Source: Jiella marina (GTDB lineage: Bacteria > Pseudomonadota > Alphaproteobacteria > Rhizobiales > Rhizobiaceae). From it: DNA of 64,000 bases. The position numbers and the translations under genes are program-made. The DNA lies in contig NZ_JAKQZG010000007.1 of NCBI RefSeq assembly GCF_024359545.1, forward strand, positions 124,001 through 188,000, in the 5' to 3' direction. How positions within the stretch are numbered: position 1 is the first letter of the stretch; each line of letters begins with the position of its first letter. The notes beneath the pieces were generated by a model, which did not search any database, was not told the origin of the DNA, and saw nothing but the letters and a program-made list of their open reading frames with translations. Below are positions 60,140 through 64,000 of the stretch, in pieces.

Positions 60140-61443
60140 TCGGCTTCGCGTCCGCCGCCCTCGGCTTCATTCTCATGCTGGGTCTGATGCTGTTCGGCAT
60201 TCCCGTCGCCGTCGCACTCTTCGGCACGGCCGTCGTCGGCTGTCTCGTCTATCTCGGCATTCCCACCTTGATGACGTTCGGCGATCAGACCTGGGGCGTC
60301 CTGAACGACTTCATTCTGACCGCGATCCCGCTCTTCATCCTTCTCGGCGAGCTTCTCGTGCGCTCCGGCGTTGCCGATGGCATGTATCGGGCCCTGACCG
60401 ACTGGCTGCGTTGGCTGCCGGGCGGTCTCCTCCATACCAACGTTGCCTCCAGCAGCCTGTTCGCGGCCGTGTCGGGTTCGTCGGTCGCGACCGCCGCGAC
60501 CATTGGTACGGTCGCAATTCCGACGATGAAAGCCAATCGCTACGACGATCGCCTGACGCTCGGCTCGATCGCGGCGGGTTCGACCCTTGGCATACTCATT
60601 CCGCCGTCGATCAACATGATCATCTACGGCTCGATGTCGAACACGTCGATCGGCCAGCTCTTCGCCGCCGGCATCCTGCCGGGCATCGTGCTGGCGCTGC
60701 TGTTCATGGGCTATATTCTGGTGGTGAGCCTGCTGCGGCCGGACCGCGCCGGGGTCACGCCGCCGTCGGTCCCCTGGGGCCAGCGGTTCCGCAATCTTCT
60801 CGATGTGCTGCCGCCGCTGGTGATCTTCGTTCTCATCATGGGCTCGATCTATCTCGGCTGGGCGACGCCGTCCGAATCCGCCGGTGTCGGCGTCGTCGGG
60901 GCGTTGCTGGTCACCATCGTCAAGCGGCGTTTCTCCATCGCGATGCTGCACGAAGCCCTGCTCTCGACGGTAAAGATCAGCGCCATGATCCTGCTTATCG
61001 TCGTCGCCGCGCAGTTCCTCAACTTCGTGATCGGCATTCTCGGCATTCCCCAGACGCTCACGCGCGCCGTCGGGACGATCGCATCAAGCCCCTTCGAGGT
61101 GCTTCTGCTCCTGATCCTCTTCTACTTCATCCTCGGTTGTTTCCTTGAAACGCTGTCGATGATGATCGCCACCATTCCGATCGTCATGCCGCTGGTCTTC
61201 CATTACGGCATCGATCCGGTGTGGTTCGGCATCTTCCTGGTGATCATGATGGAGGTCGCACTGATCACCCCGCCGCTCGGCATGAATCTGTTCATCGTCC
61301 AGGGTGTGCGCGGCGAGGGCTCGATCCGCGAGGTGATGGCGGGATCGTTTCCGTTCGCCCTGATCATGCTGGCGATGGTGCTCCTGTTGATCGGCGTGCC
61401 GTCCCTCGCGCTCTGGCTGCCGAGCCTCGTCTTCGCCTCCTGA
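60136..61443 (+). CDS. TRAP transporter large permease (DctM type), system 3
   Basis: 435 residues, about 12 membrane segments. IPLFILLGELLVRSG, AVSGSSVATAATIG and PPLGMNLFIVQGVRGEG are DctM hallmarks. GTG start overlapping the DctQ stop (GTGA). An SDR gene follows after 52 bases. Confidence 0.93.
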   Translation: MIGFASAALGFILMLGLMLFGIPVAVALFGTAVVGCLVYLGIPTLMTFGDQTWGVLNDFILTAIPLFILLGELLVRSGVADGMYRALTDWLRWLPGGLLHTNVASSSLFAAVSGSSVATAATIGTVAIPTMKANRYDDRLTLGSIAAGSTLGILIPPSINMIIYGSMSNTSIGQLFAAGILPGIVLALLFMGYILVVSLLRPDRAGVTPPSVPWGQRFRNLLDVLPPLVIFVLIMGSIYLGWATPSESAGVGVVGALLVTIVKRRFSIAMLHEALLSTVKISAMILLIVVAAQFLNFVIGILGIPQTLTRAVGTIASSPFEVLLLLILFYFILGCFLETLSMMIATIPIVMPLVFHYGIDPVWFGIFLVIMMEVALITPPLGMNLFIVQGVRGEGSIREVMAGSFPFALIMLAMVLLLIGVPSLALWLPSLVFAS

Positions 61444-61495
61444 TCCGGCTTAACCCTCGGACATTTCATTCCGCGAAGCGGAGAAAGATCTTCAG

Positions 61496-62272
61496 ATGGA
61501 ACAACGTCTTCCAGGCAGGGTGGCGATCGTCACCGGCGGCGCATCGGGCATCGGGCGCTGCATTTCACGGCATTTCGCAGCCCACGGTGCGAGCGTCGTC
61601 GTGGCGGACATCACCACCGATGTCATCGAGGGCGGCGAGCCGACCGTCGATCTGATCGAGTCGGCGGGCGGATCAGCCCGTTTCGTCAAGACGGACGTCT
61701 CGTCCAAAGACGATGTCGAGGCCCTCGTTGAGGCAACTGTCTCCGATTTTCGCCGGATCGACATTCTCGTCAACAATGCCGTTCTGAGGGCCGGCAAGCC
61801 GCTCACCGAAACCGAGGAAGCCGATTGGGACCGGGTGATGAACGTCAGTCTGAAGGGCAGCTATCTCTGCGCCCGGGCGAGCGTTCGGCAGATGCTGACG
61901 CAGGAGCTTGTGAACGACGTTCGCGGGCGGATCATCAACATCTCCTCGCAGCATGGCTACATCAGCGCCCCGGAGGATTTCGCCTATGGTGTCTCGAAGG
62001 CGGGCATCGCGTACATGACCCGGCAGATCGCCGCCGACTACGGCAAGGAGCACATCGTCTGCAATGCCGTTGCGCCGGGCAAGATCCTGACCGGCAAGGG
62101 CGGCCGGGCGGTCGAGAAGCGCTGGATGGACTACTCCCATGCCCGCACGCCCTGGCCGCGTCTCGGGACTCCCCAGGATGTCGCCAATGCAGCATTGTTC
62201 CTTGCCAGCGACGAGGCGACCTATCTGACGGGGCATAATCTGTTCGTCGACGGCGGATGGATGGCGAACTGA
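61496..62272 (+). CDS. Short-chain dehydrogenase/reductase after TRAP 3
   Basis: 258 residues. TGGASGIGRC, NNAV, NISSQHG and YGVSK are the SDR motifs; ADITTDV after the second strand suggests NAD(H). NNAV in place of NNAG is a mild variation. GGAGAAAG lies ~12 bases before the ATG. Likely oxidises the substrate brought in by TRAP 3 or a product of the divergent operon. Confidence 0.88.
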   Translation: MEQRLPGRVAIVTGGASGIGRCISRHFAAHGASVVVADITTDVIEGGEPTVDLIESAGGSARFVKTDVSSKDDVEALVEATVSDFRRIDILVNNAVLRAGKPLTETEEADWDRVMNVSLKGSYLCARASVRQMLTQELVNDVRGRIINISSQHGYISAPEDFAYGVSKAGIAYMTRQIAADYGKEHIVCNAVAPGKILTGKGGRAVEKRWMDYSHARTPWPRLGTPQDVANAALFLASDEATYLTGHNLFVDGGWMAN

Positions 62273-62306
62273 GTGCCCGTCCGGTCAGTTTCCCCGATGA
62301 GTCGAC

Positions 62307-64000
62307 TTAGGCGAGGTGCAATCTGCGCCGCCGTTCGGCGGCCCAGGCGCCGATAAGCCGGTCTGCCGTCATCGCAAGGAAGGCCACGCACAGGCCGGCG
62401 ACGATACCCATGCCGACATTGGCGCGGGTCAGGGCGATATAGACCTCCTGGCCGAGATCGCTGGTGCCGACGAGCGCGGTGATGACCAGCATCGACAGCG
62501 CCATCATGATCGTCTGGTTGACGCCGAGCATGATGTGCGGCGTTGCCAGAGGAAGCTTGACCCGCCACAGGATCTGCGCGGGCGTGCATCCCGCCATGGT
62601 CGCGGCCTCGATCGTCTCGCCCGGCACCTGTCTCAGCCCGTGATCGGTGTAGCGTACCGCCGGAGCCAGCGCATAAAGGACGATGGCGATCATCGCCGAG
62701 AAGTCGCCCACCTGGAACAGCATGACCACCGGGATGAGATAGACAAAACTCGGCAGCGTCTGCAGGGTGTCGATGACGACCGAGATCACTCCGCGGGCGC
62801 GGGCGCTCGCGGCGGACCAGACGCCGATCGGAATGCCGATCAGGCAGGCGATCACCACGGACGTACCGCAGAGATAGACCGAAATCATCGCCTTTTCCCA
62901 ATTGCCGGTAAAGGCGATGAAGGCGGCCATCGCGAACAGCGTCGCGGCGAGGCGCAGGCCGGAAAGACGCCAGCCGATGAGCGCGACGCCAGCGGCGACG
63001 GCCATCCAGGGCGCCTCCACGAGGAGCCGCTTCAGGGGGATCATCACCCAGATCAGCAGGAAGGCCTTGATCGCGTCGAGCGTGTCGTAGAGGTGCACGT
63101 TGATCAGGCGGATGAGCTCGTCCCAGAACGGTCCGGTGTCGAGAACGAGCGCCCGCGGATAAATGGCAAGCGAGGGCGCCAATGCCGTGATCAGCGCGCC
63201 GATGAGAAGGATCGCGACGAAGCCGGCCGGCGTGGAAAGCGGAACCCGTGTGCGGTCCTGCGAGCGCTTGGGGCGCTTCATGCGCGCGCGGTTTGCAAAG
63301 GCCTGGCTGAGCCGGTCGATGGCGATGGCGAGGAGGGTGATGGCGACACCTGCTTCCAGCGCATCACCGATCGCCAGCCGCTTCAGGGAGGTCAGGACAT
63401 CGCGGCCGAGACCGCCCGCGCCGATCATCGAGGCGATGATCACCATGTTGAGCGAGAGCATCACCACCTGATTGACGCCGACCATCAGGCTGTCGCGCGC
63501 TGCCGGCAACTCGATGCGCCAGAGCATCTGGCGCGCGGTGCAACCCGCCATGTCGCCGAACTCGAGAAGATCGCCGGGCACCGACCGCAGCGCCACGATC
63601 GTCACGCGGACCATCGGCGGCATGGCATAGATGATGGTCGCGATCATCGCCGAGACCTGGCCGAAGCCGAACAGGACCAGCACCGGCAGAAGATAGGCAA
63701 AGACCGGAACCGTCTGCATCAGGTCGAGAAGAGGTGAGATGACGCGCTCGGAGCCGGAGTGCTTGTAGGCGAGGATGCCAAGCCCGAGCCCAAAGACGAT
63801 GCCGATCGGGACCGCGACGAGCACCGAGGACAGGGTGATCATCGCGCTCTGCCATTGGTCGAAGATCGCGAGATAGGCAAAGCTCGCGAACATGAGGGCC
63901 GCGAGCTTTCCGCCGCCGATACGCCAGCCCATGAAGACCATGGCCGCCACGACGGCGAACCAGGGAAGCGGCGCCACTTCGATCTCAGAGAACGGCAGCG
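62307..64000 (-). CDS. ProW-type ABC permease with two fused units (5' end outside window)
   Basis: At least 564 residues; the frame stays open to the right edge (LPFSEIEVAPLPWF before the first start-like codon). Two similar halves, each with the permease coupling loop: LLEFGDMAGCTARQMLWRIELPAARDSLM and TIEAATMAGCTPAQILWRVKLPLATPHIM. The form matches glycine-betaine/proline/choline (ProW/OpuAB) permeases, here as a tandem fusion of two ProW-like units rather than one. The ATPase and binding protein must lie to the right. Convergent with the TRAP 3-SDR operon. Confidence 0.9.
   Translation of the reverse strand, partial: LPFSEIEVAPLPWFAVVAAMVFMGWRIGGGKLAALMFASFAYLAIFDQWQSAMITLSSVLVAVPIGIVFGLGLGILAYKHSGSERVISPLLDLMQTVPVFAYLLPVLVLFGFGQVSAMIATIIYAMPPMVRVTIVALRSVPGDLLEFGDMAGCTARQMLWRIELPAARDSLMVGVNQVVMLSLNMVIIASMIGAGGLGRDVLTSLKRLAIGDALEAGVAITLLAIAIDRLSQAFANRARMKRPKRSQDRTRVPLSTPAGFVAILLIGALITALAPSLAIYPRALVLDTGPFWDELIRLINVHLYDTLDAIKAFLLIWVMIPLKRLLVEAPWMAVAAGVALIGWRLSGLRLAATLFAMAAFIAFTGNWEKAMISVYLCGTSVVIACLIGIPIGVWSAASARARGVISVVIDTLQTLPSFVYLIPVVMLFQVGDFSAMIAIVLYALAPAVRYTDHGLRQVPGETIEAATMAGCTPAQILWRVKLPLATPHIMLGVNQTIMMALSMLVITALVGTSDLGQEVYIALTRANVGMGIVAGLCVAFLAMTADRLIGAWAAERRRRLHLA

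Noticed and set aside
62316-63737. 473-residue plus-strand open frame
   Set aside because: Antisense shadow of the ProW-type permease; His/Asp/Arg-rich and without motifs.

Overview
The window is about 64 kb of high-GC DNA, tightly packed, with many 4-base ATGA/GTGA gene overlaps. The gene families (several TRAP and ABC uptake systems, hydrogenase accessory genes, an RTX-type protein, organosulfonate genes) point to an alphaproteobacterium, probably marine or plant-associated (Hyphomicrobiales or Rhodobacterales). That is inferred from gene content only. I saw no rRNA, tRNA, CRISPR array, insertion sequence or phage gene. The left edge cuts a hydrogenase maturation protease and the right edge cuts an ABC permease.

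Layout. 0-3.5 kb: tail of a hydrogenase locus (protease end; hypA and hypC on the other strand), an AraC regulator and a BASS-family transporter. 3.5-12 kb: a 2456-residue secreted calcium-binding protein with a seven-fold N-terminal repeat and many RTX nonapeptides, preceded by a decayed copy of its own 3' end. 12.2-20.9 kb: TRAP transporter 1 divergent from an IclR-thiolase-acyl-CoA ligase-double DUF296-SDR operon; two matching 13-bp operator-like palindromes lie between them. 20.9-28.7 kb: a DHPS (2,3-dihydroxypropane-1-sulfonate) locus with the order hpsP-hpsO-hpsN-TRAP 2-small membrane protein, facing a LacI regulator across two LacI operators. 28.7-31.7 kb: an IsfD/YdfG-like dehydrogenase and a TauE-family exporter, divergent from an omega-aminotransferase. 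31.8-36 kb: a class III cyclase, a MocR regulator and a LysR regulator. 36.1-42.2 kb: L-cysteate sulfo-lyase cuyA, a DegT-type aminotransferase, a TauABC-like importer and an alpha/beta hydrolase. 42.3-48.9 kb: a LacI regulator divergent from an Fe3+/sugar-phosphate-type ABC importer plus an inositol-monophosphatase-family phosphatase. 49-54 kb: NmrA-like, YHS, isochorismatase-like and PhzF genes with an AraC regulator; a shared direct-repeat motif precedes three of these units. 54.1-62.3 kb: epimerase, amidohydrolase, GntR regulator and a single-cysteine Asp/Glu-racemase-family enzyme, divergent from TRAP 3 plus an SDR. 62.3-64 kb: a fused ProW-type permease.

How it works together. The centre (about 21-42 kb) looks like an organosulfonate island: uptake of DHPS and a taurine/cysteate-like compound, oxidation of DHPS to sulfolactate, amino-group removal, desulfonation of cysteate to pyruvate plus sulfite, and possible export of sulfonate or sulfite. 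The flanking modules follow one plan: local regulator, high-affinity importer, one to four catabolic enzymes. All five solute-binding-protein genes in the window are followed by a strong hairpin just after the stop codon, which probably sets binding protein in excess over membrane subunits.
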